From positions 4,725,001 to 4,789,000 of the forward strand of contig NZ_CP034444.1 in NCBI RefSeq assembly GCF_003952385.1: a DNA stretch of 64,000 bases. The letters are read 5' to 3'. Shown one piece after another: positions 34,037-42,541 of the stretch (the stretch's first letter is position 1; every line of letters begins with the position of its first letter). The translations under genes and the position numbers were made by a program. The DNA is from Mesorhizobium sp. M1D.F.Ca.ET.043.01.1.1. Lineage in GTDB: Bacteria > Pseudomonadota > Alphaproteobacteria > Rhizobiales > Rhizobiaceae. The notes beneath the pieces are model-generated. The model made no database searches, had not been told where the DNA came from, and saw nothing but the letters and a program-made list of their open reading frames with translations.

Positions 34037-34833
34037 CTCGATAGTTTTCTGCGAAGGAGTGCGGTCACGATCATCAGGACGAGCGTCAGGCCGACGAGCA
34101 GGCTGGAGGCGGCGGCGACGACAGGGCTCAAATCAGCGCGCAGGCTGCCCCAGATCTTAACCGGCAAGGTCTGCAGGGTCGGGCTCGCCATGAAGATCGC
34201 CACCACCACCTCGTCCCAGGAGGCGAGGAAGGAAAAGATCGCCGCCGAGAAGATGCCGATGCGGATCGAGGGCAGGGTGATCCTGAGCCTTGCCTGCAGC
34301 GGGCTTGCCCCGCAGACGATCGCTGCGTCCTCGATGGATTTGTCGAAGCCTTCGAGCGCGGTGGCGATCGGAATGATGGCGAAGGGCAACGCCAGGATGG
34401 TGTGGGCGATGACGAAGCCGATCGTGGTGCCGGCGAGCCCGATGCGCAGGAAGAGGGCGTAGATGGCGATTGCGAAAACCACCACCGGCAGCACCATCGG
34501 GGTGAGCAGGAGGCCGCGCAGCAAATGCCGTCCGCGAAATTCACCCCTGACCAGGCTGAAGGAGGCGAGCAAGCCGATCAGCACCGACAGGATGGCGGCC
34601 ATCGCCGCGATGCGGGCGCTCGTCAATGCCGCATCGATCCAGGCCGGATCGGCAAGCAATTCCCGATACCATTTCAACGTCCAGCCAGGTGGCGGAAAGG
34701 CGAGCCAACGCGACGAGCCGAACGACAGCAGGATGATGAAAATCACCGGCAGCAGGAGGAAGGCGGCGACCGATGCAGTGAAGCCGGCCAGTGCCGCGCG
34801 AAGCCAACCGAGCCGGTCGTAATCGAGAAGCAT
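34033..34833 (-). CDS. ABC permease (PotC-like), second system
   Basis: The 266-residue protein has six hydrophobic segments and the EAA-type loop EDAAIVCGASPLQARLRITLPSI. The ATG 34833 is chosen because it lies one base after the previous permease's stop; an upstream in-frame ATG would lie within that gene. The C-terminal FSFLASWDEVVVAIFMASP matches PotC-type permeases. Confidence 0.88.
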   Translation of the reverse strand: MLLDYDRLGWLRAALAGFTASVAAFLLLPVIFIILLSFGSSRWLAFPPPGWTLKWYRELLADPAWIDAALTSARIAAMAAILSVLIGLLASFSLVRGEFRGRHLLRGLLLTPMVLPVVVFAIAIYALFLRIGLAGTTIGFVIAHTILALPFAIIPIATALEGFDKSIEDAAIVCGASPLQARLRITLPSIRIGIFSAAIFSFLASWDEVVVAIFMASPTLQTLPVKIWGSLRADLSPVVAAASSLLVGLTLVLMIVTALLRRKLSR

Positions 34834-34834
34834 C

Positions 34835-35695
34835 TCAGAGCCCTCCGGCCGGACGCCTGGCGCCGACAATGCGAAGCTGGATCGCATAGAGCGCCATGGT
34901 GACGACAAGCAGCACGAAGGCGGCCGCGCTTCCGAGTCCCCAGTTGAGCAGTGACTGCACCGTCTGTGCGATCATTTCGGCGAGCATCATGTTGGAGGTG
35001 CCGCCAAGCAGGGCAGGCGTGACGAAATAGCCGAGCGACATGACGAAGACCATCAGCCCGCCGGCGGCGATGCCGGGCAGCGACAGCGGCAGCAGGATGC
35101 GGCGGAACGCCTGCAAAGGGCTCGCGCCGCAAAGGGAGGCGGCACGCAGCGTCATCGGGTCGATGGCGCGCAGCGTGCCGACCAGCGGCAGGATCATGAA
35201 AGGCAGCATGATGTAGACCATGCCGATGGTGACGCCGGTCAGATTGTTGATGAGCGGCAGCGGCTCGTGGATGATGCCGAGGCCCACCAAGGCCCGGTTG
35301 ATCACTCCGGTGCGCTGCAGCAGCACCATCCAGGCATAGGTGCGAGTAAGCAGGTTGGTCCACATCGACAGGATGATGATGCCGAAGACGATCGAGCCGA
35401 GCGCCGGCGGCATGATCGCCAGCATCCATGCGACCGGAAACGCGACGACGATGGTCACGACGGTGACGACGGCGGCGACCAGGAAGGTGTTGAGGAACAC
35501 CCGCACATAGGTGCCGCTGCCGAAAAGGGCGGCGTAGTTCTGCAGGCCCGGCTCGGGATCGGTGACGCTGCGCAGCAGCAACGCGACGACCGGCACGATG
35601 AAGAACAGGCCGACCAGGGTGAGCGCTGGCAGGGCGCCGGCGCTGCCGGCCGGCAAGCCGGCAAGAGACCGGCGTCTGAAAGCAGTTCCCGTCAT
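34835..35695 (-). CDS. ABC permease (PotB-like), second system
   Basis: The 286-residue permease has six membrane segments starting with LPALTLVGLFFIVPVVALLLRSV and the EAA loop RAASLCGASPLQAFRRILLPLSLPG. It follows the binding protein by 58 bases and is coupled to the next permease. The gap after the binding-protein gene holds GTCCTTCAAACGGGGCGCGGTTGGCGCGCCCCG-type inverted arms (CGGGGCGCG/CGCGCCCCG, near 35716-35740), a likely intercistronic hairpin. Confidence 0.9.
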   Translation of the reverse strand: MTGTAFRRRSLAGLPAGSAGALPALTLVGLFFIVPVVALLLRSVTDPEPGLQNYAALFGSGTYVRVFLNTFLVAAVVTVVTIVVAFPVAWMLAIMPPALGSIVFGIIILSMWTNLLTRTYAWMVLLQRTGVINRALVGLGIIHEPLPLINNLTGVTIGMVYIMLPFMILPLVGTLRAIDPMTLRAASLCGASPLQAFRRILLPLSLPGIAAGGLMVFVMSLGYFVTPALLGGTSNMMLAEMIAQTVQSLLNWGLGSAAAFVLLVVTMALYAIQLRIVGARRPAGGL

Positions 35696-35715
35696 GGAAC
35701 GTCCCGTCCTTCAAA

Positions 35716-35740
35716 CGGGGCGCGGTTGGCGCGCCCCGCT
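35716..35740. other. Intercistronic hairpin after the binding-protein gene
   Basis: CGGGGCGCG and CGCGCCCCG form a 9-bp GC-rich stem around GTTGG between the binding-protein stop (35754, minus strand) and the permease start (35695). It probably stabilises the binding-protein mRNA and sets its higher expression. Other importer operons in this window show the same arrangement (26477-26500, 46681-46710). Confidence 0.5.
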
Positions 35741-35753
35741 CCTGTCGTGGCGG

Positions 35754-36758
35754 CTATTTGGTCTGCCAGGCGTACCAGCGCGTGGCGATCTCGTCGCGAT
35801 GCTCGGCCCAGTAGTGCATGTCGAGGTTGATCTGGCCGTCGACATGCGCGTCCGGCAGGCCCTTGACCACGTCCGCGGGCATCTCGGCCTTGGCCTTGGT
35901 GTTGATCGGCGCGTAGCCGCTTGCCTCGGCGAATTTCGCCTGGCCCGTCGGGCTGGTCGCGGCAGCGAGGAACTTCATCGCGCCGTCCTTGTTCTTGGCG
36001 CCCTTCGGCACGACGAGAACGTCGGCGGCGGTGAGGTTCTGGTTCCACGAGACGCCGACATCGGCGCCGTCCTTCTCCAGCGCGAAGACGCGGCCGTTCC
36101 AGAGCTGGCCGAAGGCGGCTTCGCCAGAGGCGATCAGCTGCTGCGATTCCGCGCCGCCGCCCCACCAGACGATGTCCGACTTGATCGTGTCGAGCTTCTT
36201 GAAGGCGCGCTCGAGGTCGAGCGGATAGAGCTTGTCGGCCGGCACGCCGTCAGCCAACAGGGCGATCTCGATCACGCCCGGCGCCGACCATTTGTAGAAG
36301 GTTCGTTTGCCGGGAAACTTCTTGGTGTCGAACATGTCGGCCCAGCTTGTCGGTTCGCCCGAAACGGCGCCTTTGTTCCAGGCAAGCACGAAGGAATAGT
36401 AAAAGCTGCCGACCGCATGTTCGTTGCTGAAGCGCGGGTCGAGGGCGTCCTTGGGCACGACGGCGAAGTCGATCGGCTCGAGCAGCCCGTCCTTGGCCGC
36501 CTTGATGGCGAAGTCCATCTCCACGTCGACGACATCCCAGGTGACGTTCTTGGCGTCGACCATGGCCTTCAGCTTGCCGTAATCGGTCGGGCCGTCCTGC
36601 AGCACCTTGATGCCGGAGCTCGCCGTGAATGGCTCCGCCCAGGACTTGGTCTGCGCTTCCTGCGTGGTGCCGCCCCAACTGGTGAACACCATTTCATCGG
36701 CCTTGGCGGCGGTCGCCGCCAGCAGCCCGGCGAGGACGCCGGCTAAGATCAGTTTCAT
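35754..36758 (-). CDS. Periplasmic binding protein, PotD-like, second system
   Basis: The 334-residue precursor has a short Sec signal (MKLILAGVLAGLLAATAAKADE). The mature part is PotD/family-1 type: MVFTSWGGTTQEAQTKSWAEPFTASSG, DVVDVEMDFAIKAAKDG, SFYYSFVLAWNK, and KFPGKRTFYKWSAPGVIEIALLADG. The ATG has GAGGAG six bases upstream. It is the fifth gene of the minus operon, 66 bases after the aldehyde dehydrogenase start-to-stop gap, with permeases and ATPase following. Confidence 0.9.
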   Translation of the reverse strand: MKLILAGVLAGLLAATAAKADEMVFTSWGGTTQEAQTKSWAEPFTASSGIKVLQDGPTDYGKLKAMVDAKNVTWDVVDVEMDFAIKAAKDGLLEPIDFAVVPKDALDPRFSNEHAVGSFYYSFVLAWNKGAVSGEPTSWADMFDTKKFPGKRTFYKWSAPGVIEIALLADGVPADKLYPLDLERAFKKLDTIKSDIVWWGGGAESQQLIASGEAAFGQLWNGRVFALEKDGADVGVSWNQNLTAADVLVVPKGAKNKDGAMKFLAAATSPTGQAKFAEASGYAPINTKAKAEMPADVVKGLPDAHVDGQINLDMHYWAEHRDEIATRWYAWQTK

Positions 36759-36824
36759 GTCATTCTCCTCTGATTTCTCTGTTCCGTTTCTTGTTTTTGT
36801 CAGTGCACCCTCGTCATGGCGTTC

Positions 36825-38300
36825 TCAGCGCATGACGAAGGGATCGGGGATCGGCTCGTCCGAGGTCTTGATCCAGACGGATTTCGAGCGCGTGTAGTCT
36901 CTGATGGCGTCGAGCCCGCCCTCGCGGCCGAGGCCCGACAGGCCGTAGCCACCGAAGGGAACGAGCGGCGACACGGCACGGTAGGTGTTGACCCAGACGA
37001 CGCCGGCATGGATGTCGCGCGCCATGCGGTGCGCCTTGCCGAGATTTGAGGTGAAGACGCCGGAGGCGAGGCCAAAGGGCGTGTCGTTGGCAAGCGCCAG
37101 CGCCTCGGCCTCGGTGTCGAAGGAAAGCACGCTCAGCACCGGGCCAAACAGTTCCTCGCGCACGCAGGGCAGGTCGGTGTTGCCGGCATCGATGATGGTC
37201 GGCGCGTAATAGAAGCCGGCGCCGCCGATGCCCGGCCGCGTCCCGCCGGTGACCAGCGTGCCGCCTGCAGCAAGGCTCTCGGCCACCACCTTCTCGATCC
37301 AGTCGCGCTGGCGCGGCGTGGCCAAAGGCCCCATTTCGGTGGCCGGATCCTGCGGGTCGCCGATGCGGATCGCTTCGGCCTTGCCCTTCAGGCGGCCAAG
37401 AAAATCATCCTTCACCGAACGCTCGATCAGCAGCCGCGAACCGGCGACGCAGCTCTGTCCCGTCGCAGCGAAGATGCCGGCGACGACGGCATTGGCGGCG
37501 CTGTCGAGATCGGCATCGGCGAAGACAACGACGGGGCTCTTTCCGCCCAGTTCAAGGGTTGTGTAGGCGAGGTTCTCCGACGTGTTCCTGACGATCGCGC
37601 GGGCCGTCGACGGGCCGCCGGTGAAGGCGACGCGCGAGACAAGCGGGTGGCTGGTCAGGCGCCGGCCGCAGTCCTGGCCGAAGCCGGTGAGGATGTTGAC
37701 AGCGCCGGCTGGAAAGCCGGCTTCGCTGACCAGCTCGGCGAAGGCGAGCAGCGGCGCCGGACCGTCCTCGGAGGCCTTGAGCACCACCGTGCAGCCCGCC
37801 GCAAGCGCCGGGCCGAGCTTGACGGCCGATAGGAAGAGCTGCGAGTTCCATGGCACCACCGCGGTGACGACGCCGATCGGCTCGCGGCGGATGGTGACGT
37901 CGAGGTCTGCCTTGTCGATCGGCACATGCGCGCCTTCGTGCTTGTCGGCAAGGCCGCCATAGTAGCGGTAGTAGTCGCCGACATAGGCGATCTGGGCGCG
38001 GGTCTCGCGGATGATCTTGCCGGTGTCGCGCGTCTCCAGCTCGGCCAGGCGCCCGGCATTGGCGGCGACGAGGTCGCCGAGTTTCACCAGCAGCTTTCCG
38101 CGCGCGGTTGCCGTCATCGTCCGCCACGGACCCGAGCGCAACGCGCGGTGCGCCGCCTCAACGGCGCGGTCGACATCGGCTTCGGACGCCGCCGGCATCT
38201 TCGCCCATGGCGCGCCGGTCGACGGGTCGATGCTGTCGAAGGTCGCGGACGGCTCGTCGAAGCGGCCGTCGATGAAGTTCCTGAAGAGAGCGTCGGTCAT
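36825..38300 (-). CDS. NAD(P)-dependent aldehyde dehydrogenase
   Basis: The 491-residue enzyme is a classical ALDH with all catalytic residues: Asn in VVPWNSQLF, Glu in LELGGKSPVVVF, Cys in ATGQSCVAGSRLLIE, and the EELFGPVLSVL cofactor motif. It oxidises an aldehyde made by the pathway. It lies between the luciferase-like monooxygenase (10 bases upstream) and the importer. A betaine-aldehyde, aminobutyraldehyde or aromatic aldehyde specificity cannot be distinguished here; it could also serve the PuuB-like oxidase encoded nearby. Confidence 0.92.
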   Translation of the reverse strand: MTDALFRNFIDGRFDEPSATFDSIDPSTGAPWAKMPAASEADVDRAVEAAHRALRSGPWRTMTATARGKLLVKLGDLVAANAGRLAELETRDTGKIIRETRAQIAYVGDYYRYYGGLADKHEGAHVPIDKADLDVTIRREPIGVVTAVVPWNSQLFLSAVKLGPALAAGCTVVLKASEDGPAPLLAFAELVSEAGFPAGAVNILTGFGQDCGRRLTSHPLVSRVAFTGGPSTARAIVRNTSENLAYTTLELGGKSPVVVFADADLDSAANAVVAGIFAATGQSCVAGSRLLIERSVKDDFLGRLKGKAEAIRIGDPQDPATEMGPLATPRQRDWIEKVVAESLAAGGTLVTGGTRPGIGGAGFYYAPTIIDAGNTDLPCVREELFGPVLSVLSFDTEAEALALANDTPFGLASGVFTSNLGKAHRMARDIHAGVVWVNTYRAVSPLVPFGGYGLSGLGREGGLDAIRDYTRSKSVWIKTSDEPIPDPFVMR

Positions 38301-38310
38301 GGGCTCGCGA

Positions 38311-39348
38311 TCAGAGGAAGGCCGGCTTCACCCGGTCGATGAACAGTTGCAGCGATTTCTTCTTGCGTTCGTGCGAAAGGCCGCTGTCGATCCAGATCGA
38401 ATACTGGTCGTAGCCGAGCGCTTCATAGGCTTTCAGCCGCGCGATCACTTCGTCCGCTTCGCCGATCACCAGGTTCTGGCGCATCTTGTCCGCCGCATAT
38501 TGCGGCATGGCGGCAATCTCGTCGGCGGTCAGCGGCTCCAACACGCCCTGATGCACCGGCTTCTTGTTCTGGAACCAGGCGCCGAACTGGCAGTAGAAGC
38601 TCGACAGATCCTGGCTGAGGCGATCGGCATCGGCCGCGTCCTCGGCGACGAATGTGTGCATCAAAAGCATGATTTCCGGGCGCTGGATCTCCGGATGGGC
38701 GGCGCAAGCGGCGTTGAAGCGCTGCATGAGGCTGGTCACCTCGTCGTCGCCGGACGCCAGTGGCGTCACCTGAACCTTGCATCTGTTGGCGACCGCAAAG
38801 TCGTGCGAGTTCGGGTCGCGCGCCGCCACCCAGATCGGCGGGTAGGGTTTCTGCAGCGGCTTCGGCGACGATGTTGTCGAGGGAAACTGCCAGAACTCGC
38901 CCGAGAATTCTAAGTCGCCGTCCCAGAGGCCGCGGATCGCCGGAATGATCTCGCGCATGCGCTGGCCGGCGCCCCAGGCGTCGAGCCCTGGAAAGACGCG
39001 CTGATATTCGTAGCTGTAGGCGCCGCGCGCGATGCCGACATCCAGCCGGCCGCCGGTGATGATGTCGGTCATCGCCGCCTCGCCGGCAAGCTTGATCGGG
39101 TGCCAGAAGGGCGCGATGATTGTTCCGGTGCCGAGGCGGATGCGGGTCGTCTTTGCCGCCAGATAGGCGATGTTGATGAATGGATTGGGCGAGATGGTGA
39201 ACTCCATCCCGTGATGCTCGCCGATCCACGCCGTCTCGAAGCCTGCCTCCTCGGCGAGCAGCACCAGCTCTCCCAGCTCGTCCAGAAGCTGCGACTGCGG
39301 CTTGTCGAGATCCGACCGTTCCATGTGCACGAAAAGCGAGAACTTCAT
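38311..39348 (-). CDS. Luciferase-like (LLM) flavin-dependent monooxygenase
   Basis: The 345-residue protein has the bacterial luciferase-like barrel: KFSLFVHMERSD, AEEAGFETAWIGEHHGMEFTISPNPFINIAYLAAKT, IRLGTGTIIAPFWHPIKLAGEAAMTDIITGGRLDVGIARGAYSYEY. It needs reduced FMN from a partner reductase, which the adjacent gene encodes. Its ATG overlaps the stop of that gene (ATGA). It likely opens a ring or adds oxygen to the imported compound, giving an aldehyde for the neighbouring dehydrogenase. The substrate is unknown. Confidence 0.9.
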   Translation of the reverse strand: MKFSLFVHMERSDLDKPQSQLLDELGELVLLAEEAGFETAWIGEHHGMEFTISPNPFINIAYLAAKTTRIRLGTGTIIAPFWHPIKLAGEAAMTDIITGGRLDVGIARGAYSYEYQRVFPGLDAWGAGQRMREIIPAIRGLWDGDLEFSGEFWQFPSTTSSPKPLQKPYPPIWVAARDPNSHDFAVANRCKVQVTPLASGDDEVTSLMQRFNAACAAHPEIQRPEIMLLMHTFVAEDAADADRLSQDLSSFYCQFGAWFQNKKPVHQGVLEPLTADEIAAMPQYAADKMRQNLVIGEADEVIARLKAYEALGYDQYSIWIDSGLSHERKKKSLQLFIDRVKPAFL

Positions 39349-41150
39349 CCCTGGTCACCTGTACGGAGCGAACCGGCATCGGATCGAGCGAGCGGCCGCA
39401 CCTCGCCTTCGACCTCGTTGCCGACATAGACGCCGAACGCGTCCTCGGTGCATTCGCGCACGTAACGGGCGAGCATCGAGCGGATGGCCGGATCGGCGAT
39501 CTTCAAGCCGTCGATCGTGTCGATGTCGATCAGCCGGATGCCGCGATCGCTGGAGGCCGGCACGTCGAACGTGCCGCGATAGTAGACATGCGTGCGCGAT
39601 TGATTTCCAGCATCGTCCCAGACGGCGTAAAGGAAGCCGAGTTGCGCTTCGATGGCCTTTGCGGCCAGAAGCCCGTTGAGGCTCTTGCCGTCGCTTGCCG
39701 AGCCCAATCCCCGGCCGCGCGGCAGTTCGAGGAAGCCGTCCGGCGTTTCCAGGAACAGGATGCGCCCCCCGTTTTCGAGAATGGCGCCGACATCGGTGCC
39801 GGGTTGGACGGCGGCCAGCGCCTCCTGGCTCAGGCCGGGCGTGACGTAGGCGCCGCGGCAATAGCCGAGGGGTTGCGCGGAGTTTTGCTGGAAGGCGCGA
39901 ACGCGGCCGATGAGGATCGAATGGTCGCCTGCCTCGACCAGCCGCTCCAAGTCGCAGTCGAAGAAGGCGACGGAGCCGTCGAGAACCGGACTGCCGGTCT
40001 GCCCCGGTTGCCACACGACGGAAGCGAACTTATCCGCCGCCTTCGATGCGAAGATGCCGGAGGCTGCCTTCTGGTCTTCGCTGAGCACATTGATGGCGAA
40101 GCTTTTCGATGTCGCGAACACCGGGTGGCCGAGCGCCTTGTGGGCGACGCAGACGAGCACCAGCGGCGGGTCGAGCGATACCGAGGTGAAGGAATTGGCG
40201 GTGAAGCCGCGCGGCTCGCCTTCCGGACCGATGGTGGTGACGATGGTGACGCCGGTCAGGAAGGAGCCCAGCGCGCGGCGGAACTCGCCGCTGTCGAAGC
40301 TGCCGTCTGCTGCCGGTTCATCGCTTTGACCCATGCTTTCACCTTCGCTGAGGAAGTCGACGATGTGGCGCGTGGTAAGATCGGGTGCTGCCACCGCCAT
40401 CATGTGCCTTTGGCTGGAGAGGACGGTGCAGCGCCCTTGCGGCGCGAGTCTGGCCATGGCGGCCGACATTGCCGGCGAGGAGTTCCTGTCCTGCGAACCG
40501 GTCATGAACAAGGCGGGCACGGCCAGCGTGCGCAGGCGGTCGGCGTGGTCGCTGTCGGCGCGGGCAAACAGGCGGTAGGTGCGGGCATAGCCTTCGGGGT
40601 CGACCTCGCTCAAGGCAGCCGCCGTCTTCCCGGCCGCCACCATGAGCTCAGCCGGAACCGGATCGCCGAACCAGCGCGCGATGGTCTGCGCGGCACCTGC
40701 CGCGTCGCCGCGACCGGTGAGCGCCGCGGCGCGCTCGCGAACGGCTTCGGCGAGCTCAGGCGGGCGGCGAAACACGGCGTTGAGCGAGACGATGCGGCCG
40801 ACGCGCTGCGGCGCAAGCAGCGCAAGCTCCTGCGCGACAAGCGCGCCCATCGAGTGGCCGACGACCGACACGCTTTCGAGACCGAGATGATCGAGCAGCC
40901 GGACCGCCTGCCAGGCATAGTCGGCCAACTCCGGAGCCTGCGGCGGCAGCGGCGACCCGCCGTGGCCAAGCATATCGATGGCGATAACATCGAAGCGGCC
41001 AACCATGCGCTCGAACTGCGGCTGCCAGATCGCCGCGTTCATGCCGACACCGTGAATGAAAAGCACCGGCGCGCCCGATCCGGCGCGAAGGAAGCTGGTG
41101 CCGTCGGGCGCGGTGGCCCGGATCCATTCTGGGGCGACGGTGTCAGCCAT
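39345..41150 (-). CDS. Fusion: alpha/beta hydrolase - flavin reductase - C-terminal domain
   Basis: One open frame of 601 residues joins three parts. Residues 1-270 are an alpha/beta hydrolase with Ser100 (VVGHSMGAL), Asp221 (GSQDRNSSP) and His249 (SQRHMM). Residues 288-438 are a DIM6/NTAB-type flavin reductase (LGSFLTGVTIVTT, GFTANSFTSVSLDPPLVLVCV, FAINVLSEDQ). Residues 440-601 form an extra domain I cannot name. No stop separates the first two. An internal ATG (Met273, with AAGGTG at 40340-40345) could also give the reductase alone. In the Rut pyrimidine pathway the equivalents RutD and RutF are separate. Start ATG 41150 overlaps the upstream gene by eight bases. Confidence 0.85.
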   Translation of the reverse strand: MADTVAPEWIRATAPDGTSFLRAGSGAPVLFIHGVGMNAAIWQPQFERMVGRFDVIAIDMLGHGGSPLPPQAPELADYAWQAVRLLDHLGLESVSVVGHSMGALVAQELALLAPQRVGRIVSLNAVFRRPPELAEAVRERAAALTGRGDAAGAAQTIARWFGDPVPAELMVAAGKTAAALSEVDPEGYARTYRLFARADSDHADRLRTLAVPALFMTGSQDRNSSPAMSAAMARLAPQGRCTVLSSQRHMMAVAAPDLTTRHIVDFLSEGESMGQSDEPAADGSFDSGEFRRALGSFLTGVTIVTTIGPEGEPRGFTANSFTSVSLDPPLVLVCVAHKALGHPVFATSKSFAINVLSEDQKAASGIFASKAADKFASVVWQPGQTGSPVLDGSVAFFDCDLERLVEAGDHSILIGRVRAFQQNSAQPLGYCRGAYVTPGLSQEALAAVQPGTDVGAILENGGRILFLETPDGFLELPRGRGLGSASDGKSLNGLLAAKAIEAQLGFLYAVWDDAGNQSRTHVYYRGTFDVPASSDRGIRLIDIDTIDGLKIADPAIRSMLARYVRECTEDAFGVYVGNEVEGEVRPLARSDAGSLRTGDQG

Positions 41151-41730
41151 GCAGGTCCCCGAGCTCCTTGAGGTCCTGGTAGCGGTCGCCGATGCGGTGA
41201 TGCGGGCGGCCGCCGATGGACGCGCCAAGCGCCACGACCAGCTCATCCGGCGCGGGCGCATCGCCTATCTGGAAATGCACGGTCAGGTAATGCGAGCGCC
41301 GCCCCTCGTCGTTCTTGTCCATCAGCGGGATCATGATCGGCGTGTTCGGCCCGCCGCGCAGGTTGGTGAAGGCAAGATAGGTCTTGGCGCCGACGGCGCG
41401 ACGGTAGTGGTTGCCGAAATGCAGCGTGTGGATGAGGGCCGAGGCGTGCTCGATCTCGCCCGAGGTGCCGCAGATGGCGGCTTTGCCGTAACCTTCGATC
41501 GCCTCGCCCGAGCCGGCGGCTGCGATGATCTCGCGCGTCAGGGTCTCTCCGAGCACCGGCGCACAAGCGCGGATCTCGGGCGAAAGATCCTCGGTGAAAC
41601 CCCGTCCCGCCCAAGGGTTCGCCAGCACGGCGGCGGCACCGATCAGGCGCAGCGGCCTTGGCGCTGCCTTGCCACCCTCGATTAGCGTGTTCTCGGTGTA
41701 GGTGACGATCTTGCGAATGGCCGGCTGCAT
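41143..41730 (-). CDS. Amino acid synthesis family protein (DUF1185/AA_synth)
   Basis: The 195-residue protein has the features I associate with the AA_synth family: KIVTYTENTLIEGGKAAPRPLRLIGAAAVLANPWAGRG, GYGKAAICGTSGEIEHASALIHTLHFGNHYRRAVGA, and DELVVALGASIGGRPHHRIGDRYQDL. Its biochemical activity is not established; relatives often sit beside LLM monooxygenases and flavin reductases, which supports a role in the same pathway. It is the first gene of the eight-gene operon, divergent from the GntR gene. ATG 41730 follows the operator region by about 50 bases. Confidence 0.82.
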   Translation of the reverse strand: MQPAIRKIVTYTENTLIEGGKAAPRPLRLIGAAAVLANPWAGRGFTEDLSPEIRACAPVLGETLTREIIAAAGSGEAIEGYGKAAICGTSGEIEHASALIHTLHFGNHYRRAVGAKTYLAFTNLRGGPNTPIMIPLMDKNDEGRRSHYLTVHFQIGDAPAPDELVVALGASIGGRPHHRIGDRYQDLKELGDLHG

Positions 41731-41782
41731 GAAAACCTCTGTCGGGCGGCGCCTTGCGAGAAGCACCTTTCCTGCGTCGTCT

Positions 41783-41796
41783 TATGGTATACCATA
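41783..41796. promoter_or_regulatory. Candidate GntR operator TATGGTATACCATA
   Basis: A perfect 14-base palindrome lies in the 136-base gap between the divergent AA_synth gene (start 41730) and GntR gene (start 41867). TGGTATACCA-type sites are typical for FCD-type GntR repressors. It is well placed to control both directions. Confidence 0.65.
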
Positions 41797-41866
41797 CTAT
41801 GGAGCACCAAACACCTTGTCAATCGGCTATCGAATCTGTTTTCGTGGCGGCGCAGGGAGCAATGAC

Positions 41867-42541
41867 ATGCAGGACGATACGCTTCGCATCGATCGCAGCG
41901 CCAAGACCTTGAGAACATTGGCTCTCGAACGCATGCGCGAAGCCATCATGGATTTTCATTTCCAGCCCGGCGAAAGGCTGGTCGAGCGGCCGCTGTGCGA
42001 TCAGCTCGGCGTCAGCCGCTCGGTTGTACGTGAGGTTTTGCGGCAGCTGGAGGCTGAGGGTCTCGTTCAGATGATCCCCGGTCACGGGCCGGCGGTGGCA
42101 CGGCCGGATCCTGGCCGCACCGACGAGATCTATGAACTGAGGGCGCTACTCGAAGGGATCGCGGCCCGCGCTTGCGCGCTATCGGCAACCAATGGGCAGC
42201 TGGCGATACTGGAGCGTGCGCTCGGCGAGCTCTTCGAAGCCTGGGCCTCGGGCGAGCCGCCGGCGGTGATGCGCGCCACGACGAAGTTCTACGAAGCGCT
42301 GTTCGAGGCCGCCGACAAGCGTGTCGCTTGGGAGATCGTCAGCGGGCTCAACGTGCGCATCAACCAGTTGCGTTCGATGACAATCGCCTCGGCGAACCGG
42401 CGTGAGCCGGCGATCGCCGAGATGAACGCGATCATGGATGCGATCCGGGCGCGCAAGCCCGAAGAGGCGGAAGCGGCGGCGCGGCGGCATGTCGAATCCG
42501 CCTGGAAGATCGCCCGCACAGCCCTGCAGCCGCATGGTTAG
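41867..42541 (+). CDS. GntR family regulator (FCD type)
   Basis: The 224-residue protein has the winged helix ALERMREAIMDFHFQPGERLVERPLCDQLGVSRSVVREVLRQLEAEGLV and an all-helical FCD domain (YELRALLEGIAARACALSA, MNAIMDAIRARKPEEAEAAARRHVE). The ATG 41867 has GGGAG upstream; frames further upstream would cross the operator. It is divergent from the LLM/flavin-reductase operon, which it most likely represses until the substrate is present. Its end overlaps the convergent ATC-hydrolase-like gene by four bases. Confidence 0.9.
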   Translation: MQDDTLRIDRSAKTLRTLALERMREAIMDFHFQPGERLVERPLCDQLGVSRSVVREVLRQLEAEGLVQMIPGHGPAVARPDPGRTDEIYELRALLEGIAARACALSATNGQLAILERALGELFEAWASGEPPAVMRATTKFYEALFEAADKRVAWEIVSGLNVRINQLRSMTIASANRREPAIAEMNAIMDAIRARKPEEAEAAARRHVESAWKIARTALQPHG

